This document shows positions 53,558 to 64,000 of a stretch of 64,000 nucleotides of DNA, piece after piece. The DNA is taken from positions 1-64,000 of the forward strand of contig JAPZLL010000053.1 of NCBI GenBank assembly GCA_036250225.1, read 5' to 3'. A program made the translations under genes and the position numbers. The notes beneath the pieces were generated by a model. That model had not been told where the DNA came from, made no database searches, and was given only the letters and a program-made list of their open reading frames with translations. The stretch comes from Cercophora sp. LCS_1. Its lineage: Eukaryota; Ascomycota; Sordariomycetes; Sordariales; Lasiosphaeriaceae. The stretch's first letter is position 1. The number at the start of each line of letters is the position of its first letter.

Positions 53558-56262
53558 CTAGTCCACTTCCATATCCGACATCAACATGGGCACCGCCACC
53601 GTTATCGACGGGTCCTCGTCTTCCCTTTTTCCACAATCAGACACAACCGAGCTGTTGCCCGCTGCTCCTCCTAGGAAATCGCCGGCCGTAAGCTTGTACT
53701 CGCCGTCGTCCTGACGCTCAATGATTCCCTCCTCAAGAGCCCATTTGGCCAGCAGCTTGTCCACCACCATCCTCGCCGCCTCTCCCTTCTCCATATGTCG
53801 TCCCACATGCTCTGTCCATTCGTCCCAAGATCCTGCACCCTCAAAGACAGACTGACAGTCTGGCTTGGGGCATGCAGATCGCTGGGGCGGCTGCCTTCGG
53901 ATGATAAGACACGACTGCTGCATCTCCTTGACGTGGCCTTCCCATTCCTGGTGAAGCTTGCTGTCATTCTTGGAGACGCCTTTTTTGATGGCGAACGGTG
54001 CGTGCATTCGGCGGAGATGCTGGGTGAACAGATCCTTACGGTTAAACTCGTTACCCTTGCCATCAGCGCTGCTTTGTGGGCATGCTGAGCAGCGGTAATA
54101 AGTGAGGCAGAGATGCTGCGACGCAATGTGTCGTTTCCATTCGTTTTTGGAGCCAAACGTGCTCGTACACCCGGCGAACGAAAACGCGCAGGGGAACGGG
54201 CGTGTATGCGCAGCCGCGATATGCTTGCGGAGGGAGGACGAATCTTTGAACGGGGCATGGCTGCAGTGTGTGCATCTTGTCTCTTGCTTTGGAGTGACCT
54301 TCTGCAGCGGCTTTCTGGCTCTTGGCTTGCTGGATGGTGTGTTAAACTTCCCAGCAAAGGGACTTTCGTCACCACCAGATTCGTCTGCTTCGGGTGACGG
54401 ACCAGGGTCGCCGGGGTGTCTCACAGCAATGCTGTCACCCACCCGGGTGCCCTGGCGCTCCAATGAGGACGGGGTTTCATCGCTCTTGTGGCGAACATGG
54501 CTCAGCGCCTTGAGTTGTTCTGCTGCTTCCTTCATCTCGGCCGTCTCCTCAACCTCTTCTTTTGGCGCAGCCCCTGCAGCAGCGGCGGCAGCGGCGGGAG
54601 TGGAAGTTGGAGTGGCAGCGCCAACAGCCACAGCCGCAGCAACGGCGGCAGCAACAGCAGCGGTTCGACTTGCCTTTGACTGGACGGGGGTCGAAGTCAC
54701 CTTTGCAGCTACCGGGGCCTGGTGACTTTCGTCGCGGCGAGGAGGGGCGTCCTGAAGGGGACGCCTGGGTGCCGGGGGAGCAGCCGGCAGCGACTCTCGG
54801 ATCACCTCTTCAATCGGCTTTGGCGGTGGCGGTGGTGGTTCCTTGGGAGCCGAAGCCACAAGGCGTTTGTACAGATGAGTCATATTATGCGAGTTGATGT
54901 GTCCCAAAAAACAACACACCTTGTCGTGCTGAACAATGCCCCATATTGAGTGAGGCATAGAGACGAGTAGCATTGTTGGTGGGCCCAAGAACATACCCTC
55001 AACCGTTATCTTGGCCGCGATGGGCGGCATGTTGTGAAGCCATTGGTTGAAGAAACTCATATCAGGGCTTGCATCGCCAACAAATGTCGTGCAGACGAGA
55101 ACTCTTGGTTCGTCAAAGATCAGCTCTGTGACCTCCTCGGGGTTTAATGGGTGGTCCTCGCGGTCGGCTACAGCAGACTGCGGAGGCGACTGGAGTTTCG
55201 CGCCTTTAGTTTCGAGAGGCATGAGCACGATTCCATGCCCGTGACCCTTCGTGGGGGTTAGAGTAAAACACGCTGGCGTTTTCTCAGGGCCCGGGACGGC
55301 CTTGATCGTGCCATTCGGTAAGCTTGCAAGAACCTGCTGTCTTTCCGCTTGTCGCTGGACCAAGACCTCGTCATAAAGTCTCTGGACGCTAAATGGTCGA
55401 CCTGTGCTGAGTCTGTGGAGGGTCTCAGCCAAGCTGGCGGTGAATGAGCGAGGCCCAGCCTCAAAGCCACTTTGCTCAGGGGTATACGCGGCAATGGCTT
55501 GCTTCGCGCCGTGTCTCCCTGCCAAAGGGGCGTCGCGCACCGCGCAGGAGTCGATCAGGAGCAAAATCTCCGACTGCGCATCCTCAAATAGGCAACGCAC
55601 ACCATCCCATTTGAGTTTTGCCGTGTCCTCGCGCGTGCTGCTGAATTGGGGGTCAGTGCGAAGGCGCACGACGAAGAATGAGCAATTGGACTTACCTCGC
55701 CCAGTAGAGCTGATTATCAGGCCCAACAAACCCATGCCCGGCATAGTAGATGATCAGGAGCTGATCTGGACCGGCCTTTTCGAGAAACGAAGCCATCTGC
55801 ACGCCGAGCTTGATGCTTGGATTGGGCACGGTGGGAATGGCCCATCTGTCGGTGTGGTAGTTGTACCGCTCCCTGAACACCTTCTCCAAAGCAAGCAAAT
55901 CCGGCTCAACCGAGGTATCCTCTTCCCACCGCAGCATTAGAACCGACACACTCGTATGTTGGGTCTTAAGCGTCTGCTGGTAAATATGCATGGCCGCATC
56001 CTGAAGATGCCTGGCAAATGCCTCGAAGTCATGGCGCTCAGGTAGCGCCGCAATCGGTTCTGGCGGCGGATATGCTTGCAGAGGGAGCTACAGCTCAATG
56101 CGTCAGCCGCCGCTGGTGATCACAACACGATGTGACACCAATTCCACCCACCTGATCTTGAGGAAACCCCTGAGGCTGAGGTTGAGCAGCGACCGCGAGA
56201 GCTTGGGCGGGAGGATCGGGGACTTTGGGCGCGAGCCTCCTCCGTTTCGACGACGGTTCCAT
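53558..56262 (-). CDS. Caspase-like (C14) protein with C-terminal C2H2 module
   Basis: Three exons: 56262-56152, 56087-55696, 55640-53558 (introns of 64 and 55 nt), 861 residues. The N-terminus MEPSSKRRRLAPK is basic, a possible nuclear signal. A caspase-like fold follows at about 80-330: SVLMLRWEEDTSVEPDLLAL, LLIIYYAGHGFVGPDNQLYW with catalytic His155, and EILLLIDSCAV with catalytic Cys200 (the D-S-C of metacaspases); SFTASLAETLHRL and PFSVQRLYDEVL complete it. The middle is Pro- and Ala-rich and disordered (about 430-560). At about 622-786 is the multi-finger module common in fungi: TRCTHCSHAPFKDSSSLRKH, FGSKNEWKRHIASQHLC, NEFNRKDLFTQHLRRMHAPF and GSWDEWTEHVGRHMEKG. It joins a death-type protease to a probable nucleic-acid- or partner-binding module. 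Substrate and trigger are unknown. The intron positions restore both motifs, so the fusion is not an annotation artefact. Confidence 0.88.
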
Positions 56263-58411
56263 GGTGTTGTTGTCAGAGGTCCGTAGCCGAGAACAGCGGT
56301 CGGTGATCGGCGACTGGCAGTTGGCGGTCGGCAGTGTTTTTTTGCTGTATTTTTCTCGAACGCCTCGCGAAGCTCGGAAGACGTCAGCGACGGTGGCCTC
56401 GGCGCGGGAAGGCTGCAGGTCGGGCGAAATGTTCGAATTCCAGGCGAAAATCGCAAGAGAGTGTGTGTCGAATTGAGAGACGCAAGAGGGGAGCGGGCGA
56501 GGTGAGGCCGCTGGGGTGGGAGAGCACCTTGCAGATTGTAAGGCTGTGCAGGTGTGCTGGGCAAGAAAGAACCACTCGGCTCTGATTTAGCCTCGTGGCA
56601 GGGCCATGAGCTGGTTGGATTGGCTCGATTGGTTCGATTGCCAGACTCTTTTCCTGGCCTCGAGCAAGAGAGGGGGAAGCGGGGCTGACTGCGACAGGGG
56701 GGAGGGAATTCTCAGCCAATGGGCGGGCGCCAACCACAGGCGCTCGAGCCAGGTGTCTCCATGGCTTTTGCGGCCTTTTCCTCTTTGCGCTGCCAAGTTT
56801 GGGTCGTAACAAAAACATCCTCACACTGGATCTGGCTGATGCCGCTTCAACGGTGTGAATCGCAGGCGGATTTTCTAACAAGCTTAAATATAAAAATATA
56901 ACACATCTAGCACAGAGAACCCTGATCAATGGCTTCTGAAATGCTATTCACCAATACCTTGGACCATTGGGTTGGCTCTTCTGTCCCTGTTTCACAGCTC
57001 TCCGAGCTCGTTGGTGTGCGTTTTATTTTGTCCAGGACGGCTCTCTTCTCTTCGCGCTGCTCACTTCTGCACTCTCTGCAGTTTCAGCGGCCCTGTCCCG
57101 GACCGTTTGAAATTCCACGTCGCCTTCCCCTCCTTCGTCCACCATCTTACCTAACCTGCCATTGAACCTTGCAACCTTGTCCATCCCGAGGCCATTGGAT
57201 ATTGTGGCCTTTGAGAGACGCTGTGAGACGCACCGCTCCTATTCGTCGCGCGCAATCAATCAATGCGTCCGTCCACGCGGCATTGCGGCCTCACCCATCC
57301 ACATCCGCCTCTGCTTTCCCCTCTTCCTTCGACCATTCCCCAAAGTGTGGGAATGGCAAGACAGAGCCAGCCACGCGGTGACCAAATGCTCTACCTCGGT
57401 GTCAAACGAGAGGCCAGATCCGATTACCCGTCGTGCTTCCTAGCGTGCAAGTGCATGCGTCTCTGCCCAACCCTTCCTCGACCGCCCCTTGCTCCCGATT
57501 CTCGTGGTGCGGTTGCGTGGTGCGGTGCGTGGTGCACTGATGCGCACTTTGATCAACTTGCATCGAGCGAGCACCCAGGACCGAGTGTCCTGGTTGACAC
57601 CGACGGCGAATCAGGCCGGCGAGAAGGCATGCACGACAAGGCCAGAATTCCGCCCAACCTGTCGGCTATTCCGCTCCCATTGGCTGCTGGCCAGCCTTTT
57701 GCAGCTGGGCTGCCGACATGATTGGCACAAGTCACAGTGTCAGCCCGCCAGCCAATCCGCCCGCCGCTGCGAACAGCCTAACCGTCCTCGAGCGTGCGTC
57801 GGCGTTGCGCTTCCGCTCCTCCTCTGCCACCGCTTCTCTCTTGTCTCTCGCAATCCGACCCTCGTCTGGTTCACTTGCCGGCCGGTAGTTCCCCACAACT
57901 GCTTCGCCCCCATTCGTGTCTTGATAACTGCTCATCGAGTCTCTCTCTTTGTGAAACTTGACCGCCAGTGTGGTTTCGGCTTTTCTTGACTGAACCTGGC
58001 CAAGGGGACGCCAAGTGCGGGTAGCGTCAGAGGTCACAGAAACTGACCAAGAGGTTTCATGAGAGATCGCATCGGGCCAGAACACGAACTCTGTTGTAAA
58101 TTGTGTATATACCGATGCACAACAACACTTTGTGTTGTGAGTAGTGTGTGAGCTGGAACTCGCTTGTTTTGCTTGCAACGGATAATCGAGACTTACCCCT
58201 TTTCTACGACACAACCGCAGCCACGTGAACGCGTCATGACACAACATGCACACAGTTCGCACCGACGGACTGGCCGGCCCGTGGAAGACCCCATCTCGAG
58301 TCCGAAGACCACAATCCGGTCTTGTCGGGCGTTTGCTTCACAACCATAACATCGGGATTCAACCGACCGGGCGGGTTTCCGGTGAGGAGGAGCAACATCT
58401 CGACACGATGC
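56263..58411. other. Long intergenic region
   Basis: About 2.1 kb of promoter-side sequence between the caspase-C2H2 gene and the 3' end of the MATE gene. One doubtful short frame (57732-57935) is listed separately. GC-rich and CT-rich tracts are present, but no domain-bearing frame is. Confidence 0.45.
57732..57935 (-). CDS. Doubtful short ORF
   Basis: A 67-residue frame (MSSYQDTNGGEAVVGNYRPA...) with a Lys/Glu/Arg-rich centre (KREAVAEEERKRNADARSR) and a small Ala/Gly-rich hydrophobic end, FAAAGGLAGGLTL. The composition looks like a small tail-anchored protein, but there is no family match or splice signal. It may be chance. Confidence 0.2.
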   Translation of the reverse strand: MSSYQDTNGGEAVVGNYRPASEPDEGRIARDKREAVAEEERKRNADARSRTVRLFAAAGGLAGGLTL

Positions 58412-60006
58412 TCACACCGACCCAGCCCCATGATCCCCATGATCCCCATGACCCCCGATCCCTCCATCCTCAAGCCTGTCCATAGCCCTCTTGACCTCCC
58501 CTTCCCAATCACTCATGCCCACAATCACCCACTCCAATGCGCCAACCAGATACAACGCAACACACTGCCCAACCCACAATCCCTTGAGTCCCCAGCCATG
58601 AAAAGCAAGCCAGATCCCGCCGGGCAAAGCACCGCAGTAATAGCTCACCAGATTCACCACGGCCCCCACCCACTGCCGTCCCATGCCCCTCAACGCGCCT
58701 CCACAACTACCATTTAGTCCATCCGCGATCTGAAACAGCGCCACATACGGCATCACCTCCCCGACCAACTTGACTACCCTCTCGTCATCGTTGAATAGCC
58801 GTCCAAACACATCCTTGACTCCCATCAAGATGCTCAAGATGCCCGCGCCCGCAATCACACTCAGTACGGCAGCACAATGCGCCGTCCTCGCAGCCTCCTC
58901 GTGCTTCCGCGCCCCTAGCAAATTGCCCACCCGCGACGAGGCCGCCACCCCGAGACCAAACGGTATCGTGTTGATGATCTGATCGGCCGTCATGATGACG
59001 CTCTGCGCGGCGAGCGCAATGGTGCCCAGTCTGCCGGCTGCTAGAGCGACAATCTCAAAAGCCCACCATTCTGTGCCAACGTGGATCACGCCGAGGAGGG
59101 CGAGACGCGCGAACGGGCCGGTGTGGGCTAGGGCTTTGCGAGGGGAGAGACCGCCCCAGCACTCGGAACCGCGGACGAAGTAGGCATAGAGGACGAGTAG
59201 GATGAAAGAGGCCCAGTAGGCGATCCCGGTTGCGAGAGGAGCGCCGTAGAGGCCAAATTTGAAGGTGTGGATGAAGAGGTAGTTGAGGAGGGCGTTGAGA
59301 GGGGAGGTGATGAGCAGGACGTATGTTCCCGGGCGGTAGATTTCTGCGGGAAGGGTTAGGTGGAGGATGAAAGAAGAAACATGGGAGAAAAGGAACCTTG
59401 GGCTTGGAGATATTTCTTCATCGACTCGAACCAGATATAACCGAGACCACCAGGAATGAGACACCGGAGGAATGCGGCGCTTTGGACGCAGATGTACTCC
59501 TCTTGGCCGAGGAGCCGAAAGAGATGCTCAGAGAAGAACCAGATGACGGCAACAACGGCGTAGAAGCCTGAGAGGACGAAGAGGCCGCGTTGGAGGAGGA
59601 TGCCCAGGTCGTGTTTGTTGGAGGAGCCCGTGAAGCTACTTGACGCCAGTGTGTCGAGAGCTGTTGTACCGCCGAGGGCGATCAGCCAGGCCGTCGACAT
59701 GGCAAACATGTAAGAAAAGGCTGCTGTGGCGAGCGCCTCGGGACTGAGTCTACCGACAATCAGCACGGAAGCCGTCTGGAGAGAGTTCTGGAGCGTGTAT
59801 GCGAGGATGACAGGGACGGAGTTTCTGGCGAGGAGCCATATCTCGGCGAGACAGAGGTGGTAGTTGGACAAGGTGAAGGCGAAAGAGTCGGAGATACGAA
59901 TCGACGAGGACGCCGAAGGTGGCTTCGCAAGGAGAGCCGTCCGCTCGTCCACCTGTGGTATTGATGGCGTTGTCGCCTCGCTATGACTGTCGTTGTCCCC
60001 CGCCAT
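58412..60006 (-). CDS. MATE-family efflux transporter
   Basis: Two exons, 60006-59397 and 59343-58412 (53-nt intron), 513 residues. After a polar N-terminus of about 55 residues, 12 helices are visible, starting LLARNSVPVILAYTLQNSLQ and SVLIVGRLSPEALATAAFSY, the MATE N-lobe signature; LDTLASSSFTGSSNKHDLGI is the conserved loop (P/A-L-D-T-L-x-S-Q-A-like). The C-lobe has WWAFEIVALAAGRLGTIALA and GLGVAASSRVGNLLGARKHE. The family exports toxic compounds or metabolites in exchange for H+ or Na+ at the plasma or vacuolar membrane (fungal Erc1-like proteins). The C-terminal tail ends in a GGHGDHGDHGAG run encoded by a 9-bp repeat. Confidence 0.93.
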
Positions 60007-61901
60007 GGTTACTACGGCGCCCGTGATGCCAGATCCAGAGAGCCCACGATAGGCTTGGGCGACCTCAAGGTTAGGATAAACTTGAGGGTGAGGCTATGAT
60101 AGTTTAAGGTAGGTAGCATATTCTTTATCTGTAGTCTCGTCCCAACCGCTCGGCCAACGGTGCCGGCGTCGAGAAGACCGCATGAGATAGACATGCGCTA
60201 CGGAAGATAAGAGCGGCGGGGCTGCGGGATACGGAACCGCACCCCTCGTCCGGACAGACCTAGCATCCAAGTGTCGAGGAAGGACCAGTCATCGGCGGCA
60301 TCTGGGGGTAAGGCGGACGTGGACGTTGCAGGCACCCTACCGTCCCAGCGAATGACGACAACAGCACCAGCGCGTGGTCTGTTGCGCAGATTGCAAGGGA
60401 AACCCTTCGGTTCGCAGTATCAGGATGGTGCAGCTGCACATCAGACCAACGCCGGCCCACCGGTGCGCGGGAGCATCGTGGACGGTCCTAAGCCCGGTAA
60501 AGCAGGCCGAGGACCGACTTCGGCATCCCGGGGCGGCGTGTCGCGGGACATAAATTATCCAGAGCTTCCATTAGTCAAAGAGCTGAAGACACAGACGTAG
60601 GTCCGTAGAAATTTATTTGGCATCCCTCGATCCTGATGATTGCGCCATCTCGATGCGCATCATGCAACTCTCTGCGCTCTTCGACGCCGCGGCGGTCAGG
60701 TTGGCTGAAGAGGACTGGGTACCATTCCCCGTCAAAATGGGCACACCTCGCGCCGGCTTCGATAGCGACGACCTTGGACGGCGCGTCGGATACAGCGAAT
60801 GAGGGCCTACTTCCAGGAGCATTGGTCGATGTCGTTGGTCAAGCCGGTGACAAAAAATGCGGGTACCTTAGCTTATGGCAATGCCAGAACTGGACATGCC
60901 TTATCTGAGGCCAATTGAATCGCGTGAGAAAGGGCGGGGAGGATGTTGCCGTGTTCTGCTTGCCAAATGCTTTTATTCAGAGAGCAATTCATGCTGACAA
61001 CGAAAGAAAGGTTCGAGATGACCGCAGGTGTAGAAAGGTAAAGAGGCCCAAATAGAAATGTCTCGCTCCCAATTTCGGCACCGCACTGGGGGAAGGAGGT
61101 GTGGCCGTTGCAGTCATGTTTCCGCCAAGGCGCATCGGTCCGGTACGGATGCTTCAACACTGAATGGTCCCGCCACGGCACCACGGGAAAGGGTATTGCA
61201 ATATATCCTGAGTCCCTGCGAGAAATTCAGGTTACAAATTGCAATGGTTTTGATCCCATATACGACCTATTGGCTCCCAGGAAATCCCAAGTTCGAAGCC
61301 AGAATTGAGGGGAGGACAACGCGGGGGAGAAGCTGTGGTAGTCCCGCTAGTGATCGCGGAGCTTCCCTAATGCCACCCGATTTGGCTTGGCGCCCCTTTA
61401 CCTCGTCCAAAAAAATCACCGACAGAGGTCTTCGAAAGTGGCCAACTCAAGGAGTTGAAGTTAAAGTAACTAGAAACTGCTGTTCCCCACTACCTAAGCC
61501 TGCGGAAGTTTGAAGTACGCGGAAATTGCTTGATTCAGATAGTGTCGCGCTTCGCTGCGAAGAGAATGCTGCGCACACGTGATGATTTTTGTTGAAAGGA
61601 GCCCCTGACAGAAGGCTTTGTTTACAAATGATATGAAACCCCTTTCGACGGCATTGGTAAACAAAAATGGCTTGTTCTTCTTCAAGCGAGGTTTATGGTC
61701 GGCAACAAGTTGAAGTTGAATTGCATCTTAAGCGACCATATGTCGTGACGCTCCGAATCAACGGAGCAAAACACAAGGCAAGTGCAACCCGCCGTTCCTT
61801 CCTCCAAGTACCCAACAAGTTTTAGAGCCCTCCCCGTTCGCCAATGCTTCCAAATTCTGCCAAGAAACCCAATTGAACCTCCCAGATTCCAGTCCTGCTG
61901 T
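60007..61901. other. Gene-poor stretch
   Basis: About 1.9 kb. Frames at 60271-60600 (plus) and 60613-60822 (minus) are open but have no recognisable feature. No RNA or repeat is seen. Confidence 0.45.
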
Positions 61902-64000
61902 TCACCACGTCCCACGAAAACCCGGCTCCATCTCTTTGCCCTTCCCTTTAGACGAGCCAGCTGTGGCAATTTCCTCTTCATCTTCCTCATACCTCATGTC
62001 CTCGTCCTCTTCGTCACCCATACTTTCGTCACTGTTCCTCGACCTTCTCTCAAACGACGAGCCTCCCCCTTCAGGGCTAAAAGCCTCGCGCTCGGCATCC
62101 AACCACCGTTGCAGCTTCAACGCTCCCTCCATCGCGCCGCACGCAATCTCCCAGTTGTCCATCCCGATCTGGAATAGGCTGACGTTGAGCATCGCCTTCA
62201 CAAACCGATCGTGAGGTCGCTTTCCACAAGGGACAAGCGGCACCAAGAGCCAGTTGAAGACGCCAAGAAGCGAACGCCACGTCCCTAGCGGCACCCGCCA
62301 ACAAGTCGTCCAGAGCTGAAGAAAGTCATCCGTGCTCACAATAGCGCTGAATGGCCGACGGAATTTAATAGCCTGGCTGTACATGAGTGCCGCCAGACGA
62401 ACGGCCTTATAAATGAAGTCCGGAGGGTCGGCGGGCGGGGAGGAGGCCCGCTCTGCCGCCTCGGCTCGCTCCCATTGCTCCGGGCTCTCAACTTGTAGCG
62501 ACATTCTACCTCGACTTCCTTGTGGCCGCTGACCTCGACTCCGACTACGGCTTGACGTCTGCCTGTTCCGCTGCTGCTCGTCACCACCGTCAGGAGTCCC
62601 TCGCACATCCCTTCCGGAGGTGGACCCAGGCGTGGACGGCGCGGCAGGGGACGGCGCCGAAGACCCCTTCCGAACTGTTGGCCCCTCGGATGGAAGACTA
62701 GCTATGCGGTTGTGGATCCACGCCGAGGTAGTATGTACTTTCTGAAGCTCTTTCGGGGAAGCTTTCTCGGGCAGGGCGAGAACAGTCGAAAGGAGAAATC
62801 TCATATCGTCCAGGATGGAAGCCACAGCAGGATGGATACGAAGGGCCTCGTCACATGAGGAGAATCTAACAAGAGAAGAGATGAAAGGGGTATTGAGTGC
62901 AAGACGGAGGGGTACCTGGAAATTATCCCGATACTCAAACTCGCTTCCGCCTCGAAGAAACGGGGTGCTCTCGAACGATAAAGCGATCGCAGCATCGGCC
63001 CTACCACGACGTTAGGAACAACCCGAGAGTTTCCAAAGAGGCCACCCCAGCAGGGAGTCAACTCACGTTATAGCCGACTTGCTGATCAGCCCATGCAAAC
63101 CCAAGGCGCGAAATCCGCCCCTGATTCTAATCATGTCCCGCAAGCCCCGAAGATGGGTATGGAGGTGGTTGGGATCCCCCCAATACCATTCGTCGATGAT
63201 GAGTTGTACCACACCCGTTATCCCTTCGTCACTTGGGGAGGGCGTCGAATTGATGTGGTCGTTCAACATCTGGATCGCGAAACCTTTGTGAGCCATGGCG
63301 ACCGTCTTGTCGAGATGCCCAGTATCGCTAAGGAAGCATGCTGCCGTGTAAATGGCAACGTGCACGAGCAGCGGGGACTGAACGCAATAGGGAACATGGT
63401 ACTTGATGTACGGGTTGGAGGCGTCGGGATTTCCGTCCAAAGAAGCCTTGAACTGGGAGATGAGTTTGACGTCTGCACCAAAGCCGGAACGTGGTTAGCG
63501 ACAAATGAGAAGAAAGGGACGATGGGGTGCGGCGCACATGTTGTCAGAAGTTCGGAGTTCTGCAGCGTCCTTGGTGTTGGAAGCTGAGCGAGGTCTTGAA
63601 CAAGGCTTCCCAGCGGCCACAGTCCGTTACTTGGGGACACTGGTGGCACCGGCCATCCACCCACCCCTGGGGTCCAGTTTCCCGGGCTCGGCAACGGATT
63701 GTTAGCCACCGAGCGGTAGGCCCGAAGCATCCTGACTGCATCGTGGACTTCCCCGGAGTGGGCTTTGCAGTCGTCTTCACATGCGAGGATCAGCGTTGAC
63801 AGGACGCTCGGCGCAGTGCTCCAGGAGTACAAAGACGAGCCCAAATCGCCTACATCTTCACCTCGGCGACTCGTCCAATGTGATAAGCTCGGCGAAGGAT
63901 ACCTCCGGCGCTGAGAGGTCGATTGTGAGTCCTCGATGCTGAACCGGTCACCGGCAGCAGGCGTCGGCGGCAAGGAAACCTTGAGTGTGAATGGCGACGG
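61902..64000 (-). CDS. Fungal transcription-factor-type protein, 5' end outside window
   Basis: Three exons are visible: from the window edge to 63538, then 63472-63067, then 63000-61902 (introns of 65 and 66 nt, with CTAAC branch points). The frame is open at position 64000, so the N-terminus, where a Zn2Cys6 cluster would be expected, is not in the window. Recognisable are YHVPYCVQSPLLVHVAIYTA, GVVQLIIDEWYWGDPNHLHT, LRGLRDMIRIRGGFRALGLH and AAIALSFESTPFLR, a widely conserved fungal_trans_2-like block. Introns at ACA|T and SAIT|A restore continuity. The second half has a Ser/Arg-rich insert (SSRSRSRGQRPQGSRGR) and ends with an acidic stretch (MGDEEDEDMRYEEDEEEI) and KGKGKEMEPG. Likely a nuclear regulator; targets unknown. 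Confidence 0.85.

Noticed and set aside
1..64000. CRISPR arrays, prophage or bacterial operons
   Set aside because: The sequence is clearly eukaryotic, with spliced genes; no direct-repeat/spacer array is present.

Overview
The window is nuclear DNA of a filamentous ascomycete (Pezizomycotina, probably Sordariomycetes; the species cannot be fixed from sequence alone). The evidence is short introns (about 44-90 nt) with GT-AG ends and CTAAC/CTGAC-like branch points, HET-domain genes, 2EXR/F-box-like genes, DUF3669 genes, fungal C2H2 proteins, and two tRNA-Ile(AAU) genes with a short intron 3' of the anticodon.

Left part (1-31 kb) is accessory in character. It opens with inverted repeats and a solo LTR (220-736) bounded by a perfect 5-bp duplication. 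It then holds a DUF3669 gene, three HET-type genes plus a truncated HET piece, two 2EXR-type genes, a SET-domain gene with a secretory-looking N-terminus, a dead aldehyde dehydrogenase, an unrecognised Cys/His- and RS-rich gene, an extended SDR, a broken DUF3669 copy fused tail-to-tail to the HET piece near 19.87 kb, and two same-strand genes with C2H2-like fingers. Several families occur twice, often once intact and once damaged, as expected of a birth-and-death region.

Middle part (31-42 kb) is metabolic: an APC-type amino-acid permease, an App1-like phosphatidate phosphatase, a glutathione S-transferase, a mitochondrial-looking cupin, a tRNA-Ile, and a secreted bicovalent FAD oxidase. At 42.7-43.5 kb lies a degenerate tandem array with units of about 115 bp, next to a repeat-containing orphan gene (43.9-46.2 kb).

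Right part (47-64 kb) has a secreted GH31 alpha-glucosidase (agdC type), a second tRNA-Ile, a gene joining a caspase-like (C14) domain to a C-terminal fungal C2H2 module, a MATE transporter, and the 3' part of a fungal transcription-factor gene that runs off the window.

The strongest candidate for something new is the caspase-C2H2 protein (53558-56262): both catalytic residues are visible, and the architecture suggests a cell-death protease tied to a nucleic-acid- or partner-binding module. With several HET genes in the same 64 kb it fits a self/non-self or programmed-cell-death theme. That functional link is inference. Exon boundaries were placed by hand from splice signals and reading-frame continuity; no database search was possible.
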